Positions 21,546-31,705 of a stretch of DNA of 64,000 bases are shown piece after piece. Origin of the DNA: Brasenia schreberi (lineage: Eukaryota; Streptophyta; Magnoliopsida; Nymphaeales; Cabombaceae). Numbering within the stretch: position 1 is the stretch's first letter; each line of letters begins with the position of its first letter. Both the position numbers and the translations under genes were made by a program. The stretch is from assembly GCA_036023115.1 (NCBI GenBank), contig JAYKKT010000073.1:11017001-11081000 (forward strand). Direction: 5' to 3'. The notes beneath the pieces were generated by a model that searched no databases, was not told the origin of the DNA, and saw only the letters and a list, made by a program, of their open reading frames with translations.

Positions 21546-23884
21546 TGTGTGAGTGCGAGAATTGAAAGACAACACACACAACTTAAGCAAAACCCTACGC
21601 AACTTAAATTATATAAATAAGTTTATATCTTAAGGGCTGATTAGGCCCGTGTGTGTTCAAAATCGTGCACAACTAAGAGCAAGATAGGCTCAAGTGCACG
21701 TGTGTGTGGGTGTGCCAAGCCACGTTATTACAAGCGGGGGGAGACAATGCTCCGTTATTACAATCCCGTATCAAATTTAATTGAGCTTAAGCAAGTCTAT
21801 AAACAAGGACCGAGTTAGGCACTTACGTATAGCTGGTCCGGAGGTGACTTGCTTGAGCATGGGCTTGAGCGTCGCCTTGGGCTGCAAGAGGGAGCTCCTC
21901 GAAAAGATGCGGCAAAGGTGTGCTGGCCGAGTGAAGTAAGATACTACGGGGGTGGCGCCTTGGGCTGGGGTAGTTAGAGGGTGTCACTAAGGTGTAGGGC
22001 AGGTCCTAGGGAAGGTGGAGCTAAGGGTCTTGACTAGGGGCTGTGTAAGGGAGAGGATGGAAGGCTGCGAGTGTCTAAGGTGCAGTCGGTTATGGCTGGC
22101 CGACTAGTGACAGGTAGTTAGGTGGTGGCCGGCTGGGATAACTAGGGGTGCCTAGGAATGGCAAAGGAGAGCTAGCTAGGGTGTTGTGTAAGGGCTAGTT
22201 TAAGGGAAGAGGTAAGGTTAAGGGTGACTAACTAGGGGCTCTCTAGGGGATGAGGTAAGGTGGCGGGTGTGATGCAATTGGGCAGAGGTCGGTCGAATGG
22301 TGAAGGGTGGCAAATGGTGGCCGGGAGGTGATGGTGGTGTGGTGGCTGAGAGTGGAGGGGGAGTGAAGAGAGGGTGGAGTTAGGATAGGGTACTAACCGG
22401 AGAGAAAGGGGAAGGTGGCGGGTGTCCAAGGTAGGCAGCCGGATGGAAGGCGGATGCAGTTGGGTGGAAGGAGTGGAGTTGGTCAGGAGGTGGTGGTGGC
22501 ATGGAGTGGAGCTGACCGGGATGTTGTGGTGGCGTGAAGTGAGAGAAGAGAGCAAGGGGTGAGAGAGGAGAGGAAGGGCTCGGCTGGCCCAAGGTAGGCT
22601 TCCAAAATCTGAAAAACCCTGCCCACTAGGGGGGGGGGGGTTTATAGGATTTTAAGAGGTCGGTTGGGCTGGTTTTTGAGGGGGTGGTTTAGTGGTTAGG
22701 TGGTGGCGGTTTAGGAATAAAGTGGGCTAGATATTTAGGGGGGGCCAGATATTTAGTTTGGGTGGTTTTAGGGATATGGTGTGCTAGGGTTTAGGTGGGG
22801 TGGTTTGGTGGTTTAGGGCTTAGCTAGGTGGGTTGGTTTTAGGGTGAGGTTTAGTGAGGTGGGTTAGGTGTTTAGGCTAGGATTAGGTTAGGATTAAGGG
22901 AATTAGGCTAGGGTTAGGGAAGGATTAGAGAAGTGGGTTAGGTGATTAGGTTAGGATTAGGGTTGGATTAGGGAAGTGGGTTAGGTGATTAGGCTAGGAT
23001 TAGGCTGGGATTAGGGCAAATGGCTAGGATTAGGGGTTTTGCCTTAGGATTGGGTTTGGAGCATCCCTTTGCATAGCCCATGGACTTCATTGCATCATGT
23101 TGGTGCAACCCTAGGTTAGGTGTAGGTTCATACAAGCTTAAACCCACACTAATTAGGCTAACCCACATGACTAACCCAAAACTTGACACACAAGTCAAGC
23201 TTAATACATTTCCCTCATGCTTAATCCTCCCCATTCTCTCTCATGCCCAAAATCCCACGTGAATTTCAAGTGGGCCCCACCTCCATTTATGACAAGGTGA
23301 TGTGGGTCATGGACGTGGATATTGGATTGGATCTTTGGATCCAAATCCAAATCCACATATACGTTTGGATTGGGATCTGGATATATATAGTTCAGATCCA
23401 ATCTAAACTGAATTCTAACTCTTTCAGGGTATGTTCGAAACGAACGGTTTGTGCGGGGTCTGATAGCATCAGTACTCCGTCTTGCGTTGGGTCTTCGCCA
23501 ACCTGGTCATCCGCTTCTGTTTTCACCTTCCGGAGATGATTTCAAATGATTTTTGTTGATAATAGGGGTTTGGACGTTCGAGATCCTGGGGATGAATCTA
23601 ACACAAGAGTTGCTATGCCGGGCTCGACATGTACTTCGGTTTCGAGCTCTCTTTAGCTCTTCTGGTCCTGCTTTGATCAGGCCAAGCCGCTTTGTGGGGT
23701 TTCAAAATGTATTTTAAAAGGTTTTAAAACTATATTATACATATTTTAAAATATATATAGTTTAAACATCTGTACAGGGTTTGTCTCGAAGGCTCCTAGG
23801 TTTCCAGACTGAAAATAGCCCTTTGGGGCAACTTTTAAAAAACAGGTTTATTTGAGAAGTTCGTGGGATTTTGGGGTGTTTACA

Positions 23885-23897
23885 GATGCCCCTCTTT
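23885..23897 (-). other. Polypurine tract
   Basis: AAAGAGGGGCATC on the minus strand lies immediately before the 3' LTR. The same tract precedes the LTR at 9589 on the plus strand. It is the expected primer for second-strand synthesis. Confidence 0.8.
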
Positions 23898-24678
23898 GGT
23901 ATTGTCCAAATTGATTTGGATAATGGCAAAGACGACAAACACCCCTTTCAATGTCTCCCTAGATCTAACCAAGAAAATATGGGATCATCCCAATCTTTAG
24001 CAAAATCTCACTTTTAAAACCCTGGTAGGAGGAGTTATCACGCCAAAGGGATATACAAAATGGTTTCTGGTCCTAAAATGGGATCATGTTATGCAAGTGT
24101 CTATGCATGGAAATGCAGATGCATGACATGGGTGGGGTGCCAAGAGTAGAGACCTCCCAAAGACCAGATATGGTCAAACTCTTGAGACTTACAAGGCCTG
24201 CTGCTCCAAGTGAGCAGATCCTATGCTGTTCAATGTTCGATTTTTCAAAATCTATTTACAAAAGGAACAACTGTCTTGAGTCTCAATCCTAAGGATCTCG
24301 ATCTCTTCATGTTTGCCTTTGCTTGAGTCTTGACGCTCGCTTATCTAGCGAAGGTTTTATAAGAAAACAAGCTATATTTCAAATTTCTACGTTTTACTCA
24401 AAACATCGAATTCTCAAGCAAAATGAAATTCAAGTAAGTAAATCCTATTTTTACTTTAGGATTCCTCGAAATGAACCATGTTTTAGCTTGGGATAAGCCA
24501 GGGATGGGAAAAGAGATACCACGATCCTTTCTGAAACGTCCTGTGGTTTAAGGTATAGAAGGCGGAAAACTGCTCTTTTTGACCTTTTAGCCTCTTTTCA
24601 TTTTTTTCATAGAGGGTCTCCTTTTGGGAGTATTTTTTCTTTAATCCCTCTTTTTCACAAGAGAATCAATTTTTTCTT

Positions 24679-24870
24679 TTGGATTCTGGTTTCTTTCTTT
24701 TAAAAAGAGACTTTGGATGGGAAAATTCCCTTTATTTGGGCCACGTTTTCCTTTTGGGAGGAGAAAAGAAGAGGGGAGGACTTATCCCAAGCTCACACTC
24801 GATCCATTTCAGATCAGCCTATTTAGAAATAGCACGTACTACTTGCAAGTATCTTGCTATATTGAACTAG
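24679..24870 (+). CDS. Small antisense ORF between integrase and 3' LTR (copy 2)
   Basis: 63 codons, antisense to pol, the closest relative of the ORF at 5631-5822. It differs by several substitutions (for example LLKRDFGWENSLYLGHVFLL) without frame damage. Bases 23898-24678 and 24871-25044 around it are 3' non-coding sequence of the element. Function unknown. Confidence 0.4.
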   Translation: MDSGFFLLKRDFGWENSLYLGHVFLLGGEKKRGGLIPSSHSIHFRSAYLEIARTTCKYLAILN

Positions 24871-25044
24871 GCCTTTCTTTGTAAGAAGAAGGATTTTGAA
24901 ATGTAACCACGATTTGGAAGACTCCTCTCTTTCACAAGTGCAAATTCTCTTACTCAGGGTCACACGATTTGCCTTTGTACCTTATTTTCAAGTCTCAGGG
25001 CAGCTATCCCTAAAGTTTTCAAAAATTGGAATTTAACGCAAATC

Positions 25045-25593
25045 CTACACATAATACTTCTTTAAGTATTGAATATTGATAGGATCTGCTAAATTCCTAC
25101 CTTCTATATCGATCAACCAATACGAATTATTCGTGGTGGTTGCACGTACAACATAGGGTCCATCCCATTTGGGGCGCCACTTTTCAAGAGGATGTGGGCC
25201 ACGATAGTGGATGATTTTCAAAACCAGATCCCCCACTTCAAAGTGGCGAGGTCTCATATGTTTGCCATAGTGTCGGGCTATCCTTTGCCGGTATGCACGA
25301 GCATGATCCATAGCAAGGAGTCGCCTCTCATCTAGCAAATCTAGTTCAGCCATCCTAGCATGCTGAAGTGTCTCTAGGGGGAGGTCGAGTGCAATGGATG
25401 TATGGAATGAATGCAATTGAGTATGGATGGGAAGAATGGCGTTTGTGCCATAGACCAATTTGAATGGTGTGGCATTCGTGGGAGTCCGGATGGAAGTCCT
25501 ATAAGCCTATAAGGCTTCATCCAGCTTCTCGTGCCACGTCCTACCCTTCTCTAAGGTTTTCTCAATTATACTAATGAGAGTCTTGTTTCTGGC
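25045..25593 (-). pseudogene. Integrase C-terminal part
   Basis: Continues the integrase after the stop at 25594-25596. The open part (25045-25458) begins MVYGTNAILPIHTQ and holds the GPY/F-like module (HFEVGDLVLK ... KWDGPYVVRA), ending INIQYLKKYYV, the same end as at 5998. Bases 25459-25593 read as the end of the core (TWHEKLDEAL), with another in-frame stop near 25510. Confidence 0.8.
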
Positions 25594-26112
25594 TTAGGCT
25601 TGACCGTTGCCTTGAGAGTAGTAGGGCGAAGAGAAGTGGTGAGTTATGTCATACGTGTTGCACAACTTAACCATCCGCTTGTTTTTGAATGGGGTGCCAT
25701 TATCAGACACAAGGTCTCGTGGAACCCCAAATCGAGCCAAGATATTCCTCCTAATGAAAGCCACCACATGTTGTCCCAATACGTTGGTCAGGGAGATAGC
25801 TTCCACCCACTTGGAGAAATACTCAGTGGCTGCTAAAATGAATCGATGCCCATTCGAGGCTTTTGGAAATATAGGGCCTACGATGTCGAACGCCCACATG
25901 GTGAATGGCCAGGGGCTGACCACGGAATGCAATGTAGATGATGGGATATGAATGGCGAGCCCATGCACTTGACATGGATGACACTTCCTAACATGATCGT
26001 GACAATCCTTTTTCAGGGTGGACCAAAAATAGCCCGCTCTAAGTATTTTCATTGCCATCATACTGGCATTAACATGACCTCCACATTCTCCATCGTCGAA
26101 CTCATGCATCAC
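25594..26112 (-). pseudogene. Integrase zinc region and catalytic core, stop at catalytic Glu
   Basis: 172 codons with the HHCC zinc region (HEFDDGECGGH ... CHPCQ) and core. The first two catalytic Asp are present (WAFDIVGP and LVSDNGTPF). The frame ends right after QGNGQA in a TAA (25594-25596), at the codon that is GAA for the catalytic Glu in the copy near 6550. The start is also artificial: a GAG-to-TAG change at about 26127-26129 separates it from upstream sequence. The catalytic triad is therefore incomplete through one codon. Confidence 0.85.
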
Positions 26113-26375
26113 TATCCTAGCCTCCTATAGATCGATACATCTAAGTAGGATGCCGGTAAAACTTTTCTTATATAGAACCCCACCCAGAATGGTGTATCGG
26201 GTCGAAATTTTATGGATGAAAGCCTTATCTTTGGATGTGGCATCCTCGACGAATCCCCCATTTTCTAGAAATTCTTGATGTCGTAAAACCAAGGTTTTTC
26301 AATAGAATCTGGATTATTTTGGCAAATATCCAAATCGTGTGTGGATGGGTTGGGCGCATGCCATATTTCTGAAGA
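26113..26375 (-). pseudogene. Spacer between archaeal-type RNase H and integrase (frameshifted)
   Basis: Corresponds to 7110-7330 of the other copy (the ILGGVLYKKSFTGILLRCIDL region), with small deletions that break the frame. It belongs to pol and holds nothing else. Confidence 0.6.
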
Positions 26376-26735
26376 TCAGGCCCCTGAAATGGGATCGACG
26401 TTTAGGGCTGAACCCAAGGAGGAGAGGGCATCGGCAATGCCATTATCCTCTCTTCCTACATGTGTGAGTTTACACGATTGGAATGACTCAACCAATCGAG
26501 TGGCCAACTCGTGATATGGAAGCAGTTTTTCGTTACGTACTTGCCAAATTTTCAAAACCTGGTTTATAACAAGGAGCGAATCTCCAAAGACCTCGATGCA
26601 TGATGCCCCTAGAGTTTTCAAAATCCTTAAGCCTCGTATGAGTGCTTCATACTCAGCTATGTTGTTGGAACATTCGAAATCTAGGCGGATTGCTATTGGA
26701 ATCTTGCCCTTTTCAGGAGAGATGAGGATGACCAA
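26376..26735 (-). pseudogene. Archaeal-type RNase H domain
   Basis: 119 codons with AEYEALIRGL, GDSLLVINQVL and REDNGIADALSSLG, the Glu and Asp motifs of the second RNase H of Tat elements. The first catalytic Asp (HFDGA) lies just upstream at the end of the RT frame. It is cut off there by a CGA-to-TAA change at 26757-26759, and no further ATG exists. The domain itself looks intact in motif content. Confidence 0.85.
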
Positions 26736-26756
26736 GGCACCAGCCCCTCGTTGGTT

Positions 26757-28070
26757 TTATGCCCCATCGAAGTGCATCTTTCGCACTTGGTTTTTGAAAG
26801 AGTTTGCCAAAATATAGTTTTGGAAATGGTTTTGCAATATGCCTTCGTCAGGCATTTCATCAAGTGTGGGATATGCGTATTCCAGGGGGAACTCAGCCAC
26901 GTAGTCAGCTAGGGCTTGCCCCTTAATGGAGATCTGGTGATGATATTTCAGGTCATACTCCATTAGAAAGAGTTGCCATTTGCTCAATGTACCAGTGAGG
27001 ATGGGTTTTTCGAACAAGTGCTTGATTGGGTCAAGCTTGGACACTATCCAGATCTCATGATCTAGGAAATAGTGTCTAAATTTCTGGCAGGCCCAGACTA
27101 GGGCCAAGCACGTCTTCTCCATAGCTTGATAATTTCTTTCGTAAGCCAAGAGAGTTTTCGAAATATAGTAGATGGCATACTCCTTATAGGTGTCATCCTC
27201 GTATTGAGCCAATAGGGCTCCCACAGCATTCGCATGCACAGAAATGTAAAGTAAAAGCGGTTTTCCTTGCTTCGGAGGATTCAAAACAGGAGGATTAACC
27301 AGGTATGCCTTTAGTCTTTCGAAGGACTTTTGGCAATCATTAACCAGGATGCCCTTCCTCAATAGTTTGTTGAAGGGTTCGCATCTAGTCACCAGATTTG
27401 ATATAAATCGGCGAACAGACTGTAATCGACCCTGGAGGCTACGAATTTGTGTGAGATTGGAGGGTGGAGCCATGTCTATGATAGCTCGACACTTAGAGGG
27501 GTCGACTTCTATACCCCTTTGGCTTACCATAAAGCCTAGAAGGTTCCCGGATTCTACCCCGAATACACATTTTTGAGGGTTTAGCTTTACTTTGTAAAGC
27601 CTAAGCCTTTCAAAAATCTTTTGCAAACATTCGATATGAGTGCATCGGGTTTTGGATTTTGCCAAGAGATCATCTACATACACTTCTACGAGCTCATGAA
27701 TCTGATAATGAAAGATCGTGGTCATGGCTCTCTCGTATGTTGCGCCGACATTTTTCAAACCAAAGGGCATGATTGTATAGCAGTACATGCCTGACGGGGT
27801 TATGAATGCGGTCTTACCCTGATCTCGTGGACTTAATTTAATTTGATTATAGCCTGAATAGCCATCCATAAATGAAAACATTTCATGATTTGCAATACTA
27901 TCGACTATCAAATCTATGTTTGGTAAATGATAGTTATCTTTTGGAGTGGCTTTATTCAGGTTTCTGAAATCGATGCATATTCGAATTTTCCCATTGGTTT
28001 TCTGAACTACAACGATATTTGACAACCAATCAGAATACGCAATGGGTTTTATAAATCCGGCTTTTAACAA
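26757..28070 (-). pseudogene. Reverse transcriptase and first RNase H (pol core)
   Basis: 437 uninterrupted codons. RT motifs run in order: IRICIDFRNLNKATPKDNYHL, FSFMDGYSGYNQI (catalytic Asp), MPFGLKNVGATYERAM and YVDDLL (catalytic Asp pair). Residues about 230-370 form the gypsy RNase H with a degenerate catalytic site (LLLYISVHAN), as is usual for this lineage. The C-terminal end reaches HFDGA of the second RNase H. The RT catalytic residues are all present. The first Met is internal: the fingers region starts upstream in sequence with stops. Confidence 0.9.
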
Positions 28071-29094
28071 ATCTTCTAAACCCTCTTTAACTTGTGCGTG
28101 TACATTCAGATGTATTTTCCTAAGCTTTTCTGCTTTATGGTTTTTATATCCGCATCTAAGGGAAGACGATGTTCGACAATGCTGGGGTCTATGCCCGGCA
28201 TGTCTTCATACATCCATGCAAACACATCTAAATAGGTTCGTAGAAATGCAATGAATGCTGATCTTTCATGCTCATGCAAACATGCGCCTATCTTGATGAG
28301 TTTGGGATTGGAATCACTCCTTAGGTTTACCTCTATGAAATCTCCTCCTACTGAATGGAAGGTCTTTCAAAATCGAGAATTTTATGAAATTCTGGGAGCT
28401 CAGAAGTGTGATCTTCCTCAAGGGGATCCACTTCTGGGCTTCGATCACTCTCGTGGGTTATAGACCCGAGGGAATTTGATGCGTGAGTTTTCAAGAGACC
28501 TGGTTTTACACTTGGATTTTCAATTGATTTCGAAATTTTGGGTCTGGCTATGCAGACGGTGTTCCTTTCGAAATCCTTTTCCAAAGTCCTACTAGGAGCA
28601 GCTATGTACAAAATCTTTTTGGTATTTTGTAGATTTTCGATTTTTCTGGGTTTTTGCAAAACAAGAACTTGAGGAACTATACAAACTACTCTATTTTCGA
28701 GTTTTTGATTTTCCAATGTTTTTGGTTTTTGCGAATTTTCTATTTTTTTGATTTTGAGTTTTTCAAATGTTTTTGTATTTTATGAAAGAGATCTTCCATC
28801 ATACCTACAAAGGGAAAACACTACGGGTTAGACTTGAAATAAGAGGTCTAAATCGTAGGTCTCTTCTAGGGTAAGCTCAAGAGCACCCTTGACCCAGGTG
28901 GTCACAGGGGGTGGCTCTGGCGGTATTTTGGGAGTGTAGCCGATCCCGTTTCGGCTTGGGTTGGCCCTAGGAAGGATGGGCTCTAGGAGACCCTAGTTTT
29001 GTACCCCTAGACTTTTAAAGGGCATATAGCCCATGTTCAACAGCATGTTCCACAATTTCTTGTTTTTTGAAAAGTTAGGATACAAATCGTGGTC
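28071..29094 (-). pseudogene. Linker between protease and RT (decayed)
   Basis: At 28130-28240 the minus strand encodes RTYLDVFAWMYEDMPGIDP and EHRLPLDADIK, the usual lead-in to RT in this lineage, followed by stops before 28070. The part 28348-28716 is an open but unrecognised 122-codon stretch rich in Lys/Glu. At about 28980-29060 a G-patch-like NMGYMPF..LG is followed by a stop. All belongs to pol. Confidence 0.65.
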
Positions 29095-29682
29095 CTAGAA
29101 CTTGTTGCCGTCCATATCATGCTCATATGGCTTTTTCTCCAGGGGTTTTGGAAATAAGGGATGTTTAGGTCTTCCTAGAAGGGTCAGGATTGGGAGGGGG
29201 CCAGCTTTGGGCGGTCCTCTGATGTATACGACCTTCCTAGGACTTTCTAACACGAGCCTTGGTGGCTCAACCATGATCTGCCCCAGGTTAGCCTCATGGG
29301 CCTGGGAACTCGACAAACAAGGGGAGTTTATGATCCCCTGAAGCTGAGGGAGACTCTCACCTAGGATCACCACGACTTGGTCCCTGAAAGGGATCTTGAC
29401 ACACCTGTGGAAGGTGGATGGCACAGCGCACAAGCTGTGTATCCAGGGCCTTCCCAACAACAGGTTATAATGGGGGTGGATGTCCAAGACATGGAACACC
29501 CCCGTGTGTGTGATCCCTCCCGTTTTCATAGGGAGTTCGATCGATCCTAAGGGTCTAGACGCATTTTCATCGTATCCAGTGATAACGATGGGACTTGGGT
29601 TCACAAAAGTCAAGGTGACTCCGATTTGGTACGCCACATGAAGTGGAAGGATGTTGAGCCCTCCTCCCCATCGACTAGGCAC
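29095..29682 (-). pseudogene. Retropepsin-like protease and linker
   Basis: 195 codons beginning in GGGLNILPLHVA, then YNLLLGRPWIHSLCAVPSTF, the flap and C-terminal motif of Ty3/gypsy protease. The catalytic triplet lies just upstream in the gag frame as LVDGEEG, where LVDGG is expected. A frameshift near 29650-29680 joins the two frames. The last 80 residues are a Pro-rich linker toward RT. Confidence 0.75.
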
Positions 29683-30674
29683 CTATCCAGAGAGTGGTTA
29701 TTCAGAACCACCTCGATATGCAGGGCCTGGTTGTGGGACTCGTAGGGTCCATCTACATCATCTTCCGAGAAAGTGATGGGTGATTTTGCTCCTATTGACG
29801 CCACTTGGTCAGACAGGGATTCAGGACTTATGTTCGAACTAACCTTAGCTCTTTCTAGAATTTTCTCTAGCACGAGTCTATGCCTAAGCGAAGTTTGTAT
29901 TAGCTCTAGGATGGACATGTAGATAGGAATCTTTGAAAGATGGTTTTCGAAATCATAAGGGTTTAAGACGATTTTCCCATTGTCTGCTTTTGGCAGAACT
30001 CTAGGAATACATGCTTTTGAGGAGCTAGGCACACTGACCACCTTTTTAGCACTTTGTAGGTGCGGGGGTTGATAGATCCTCCCGGATCTTATCACTTCCC
30101 CCAAGACCAACCTAGGGTTCGCACTTAAACTGGCTCTAATCGTGAGTTTTGGAGCACCTTGGAGTTTTAAAACTGGTTTAGCCGGGGATTCAGCTCTTGG
30201 TTGTCCCCAGATGACTACTTGAGCGGGCTTCTTGTAAAGTACAAGAGTAGACGCACAAGTGGGTCGACCAAACTCAGATGAATGCACTAGATCTTTTGAA
30301 AATGTGATGGTACATACTTCCTTTCCTTTCCCACTGCTACTGGCGTGCTTGAGAAAGGGTTCTTTAAAGATAGCTTGAGTTGGCTCAAGTTCCGCAGTGA
30401 CCTTGAGTCGGCCCTCCGCTATCAAGTTCTCGATTTTGTTTAAAAGGGAGAAACAACGCTTTGTATCATGGCCTTTGAGCCGATGATACTCGCAAAAGTG
30501 GTTTAAATATTCCCCTTTGGAAGTGACTCCCTCGGGGATTTCGGGAAGTTCAATCATGCCCCAGCAGTGTGTACTCTCGTTTTTCAATCGATTTTTGGAA
30601 GTTTCTCTCCCTTTTGTTTTCTGGTTTTTCAAAATTTTTCGAAGTACTCGCTGGACCTGGATCCACCCAGACAT
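29650..30674 (-). pseudogene. gag C-terminal half with CCHC-like knuckle
   Basis: Frame with ELPEIPEGVTSKGEYLNHFC and the zinc-knuckle variant CEYHRLKGHDTKRC (residues about 62-75), followed by SLLNKIENLI and a long Pro/Ser/Lys region. It ends with the protease lead-in (LDRCLVDGEEG). A frameshift near 30560-30670 separates it from the gag core frame. The nucleocapsid-like role is inferred from the knuckle. Confidence 0.8.
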
Positions 30675-31173
30675 TGGCGATTTTATGGGGCTTTGCCCCT
30701 TTGTCCATTATGGGTAGCCCATAAGTGATGGGTTTCTCCAAGCGGGTTTTGGAAATAGCACTTCCTTTCCACAGGTGATCGTATATCCTCTTTTTCAAAT
30801 TGGTTTCGAAAAGGGATGCCTTTTTGATCAACTTATGGAAAGTTGAGATTTCATGAAGCGAGAGAAGGGTCTTTAGCTCACTTTTAAAATTATCTAGGAT
30901 GAGCATGACTGCGTATCCTTCGGATATTGGCTCTCGCACTTGGCCTAAAAGGGACCTCCATTGAATAATGAAGGCATGTACGTCTTCGTTCATGCCTTGC
31001 TTTGTATCCCTTAAAGTGTTTAAAGTCAGTGTGACTTCTACGTTATGTGCAAATCTTTGCATAAAGCAGTTCGCTAACTCTTCAAAAGTAGTGAACTGGC
31101 TTAAATCGTAGGAAGCCAGCCATTTGGCAGCTGTGCCTTTAAGAGATAGAAAGAACCAATACACCCATTTCAT
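30550..31173 (-). pseudogene. gag core (Retrotrans_gag-type)
   Basis: 208-codon frame with WVYWFFLSLKGTAAKWLASY, FTTFEELANCFMQRFAHNV, NTLRDTKQGMNEDVHAFI and LLSLHEISTFHKLIKKASLF. These make up the capsid-like core of Ty3/gypsy gag. It is closely paralleled by the gag copies at 19393-20230 and 46271-46977. It begins at a frameshift near 31170, where the upstream frame (MDYETD) is lost. Confidence 0.85.
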
Positions 31174-31562
31174 CGAGTCCTTCTGTCTGTTTCATAATCC
31201 ATGGGTAGGAAATCAGATAGGGCGTAGCTCCATTTCTCTTTATTTTGCCCTTTCAGCAGCTGCTGTAGGGCTTTACAGTCCTTTTGTGTGAAGGACTCGT
31301 GGTATTGGTTGCCTTCCATTACGGAGGCCTCTTTATGCTTGCGAGGTTTTTCAATTTTTTTCTTGGCCCTTTGTTCACCATTTGATGAACATGAATCGCC
31401 TACTTCAGCCTCTTGGCTAAGAGCATCAATTTTGGCCTCGAATTCCCTTCTCAAGTCTTCTATCTCGTCTAGTTTGATTTTATTTTTCAAAATCCTCCTA
31501 GAGTGAGAACTTGATGTGCATGAGCCTTGGCTCGACACTTCACTTGGGTTGGATTTTGACAT
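31170..31562 (-). pseudogene. gag N-terminal part
   Basis: Likely initiates at the ATG 31560-31562 (MSKSNPSEVSSQGS), about 120 bp after the PBS. It then reads SSHSRRILKNKIKLDEIEDL, MEGNQYHESFTQKD and YALSDFLPMDYETD before going out of frame near 31190, within the Asp-rich stretch that is intact at 19430 (ETDSDDDIPNFHRYDGTG). A deletion there removed the segment up to the core. Confidence 0.8.
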
Positions 31563-31682
31563 GCTTTCAAGCTTTTCAAAATTCCTACGTAGGAAGTACA
31601 ATAAAGAAAGAGTTAAAAATAACACCTTTTGGAAAATATTTTCGCAAGGTTCCTAAGATAACTCGATTTTAAAAAGACTCAC

Positions 31683-31700
31683 GTTCCACTAGGCGTGCCA
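31683..31700 (-). other. Primer-binding site of the full-length element
   Basis: TGGCACGCCTAGTGGAAC on the minus strand, 5 bases inside the 5' LTR edge. Compared with the other copies it has two mismatches (TAG for CGG, AAC for GAC). Confidence 0.65.
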
Positions 31701-31705
31701 AATCC

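Larger units (their letters stand above)
20468..23884 (-). mobile_element. 3' LTR of the full-length element (3417 bp)
   Basis: TGTAGACGC to GTGTTTACA. It contains the terminal hairpin (20553-20572), hairpin modules (about 21060-21620), the CCGCTTGTAATAACG block (about 21725), G-rich leader repeats (21850-22600) and a GGATTAGG-like tract (22780-23050). A TATA-like CATAAATGG lies on the minus strand (23283-23291), and the U3 runs to 23884. It keeps the roughly 350-bp U3 segment that the 5' LTR lacks. Confidence 0.9.

Noticed and set aside
22232..22592. Ser/Pro/His-rich ORFs in LTR leaders (also 3259-3563 and 33426-33819)
   Set aside because: Low-complexity sequence open in two overlapping frames, diverging by frame-breaking changes between copies. 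Not supported as proteins.
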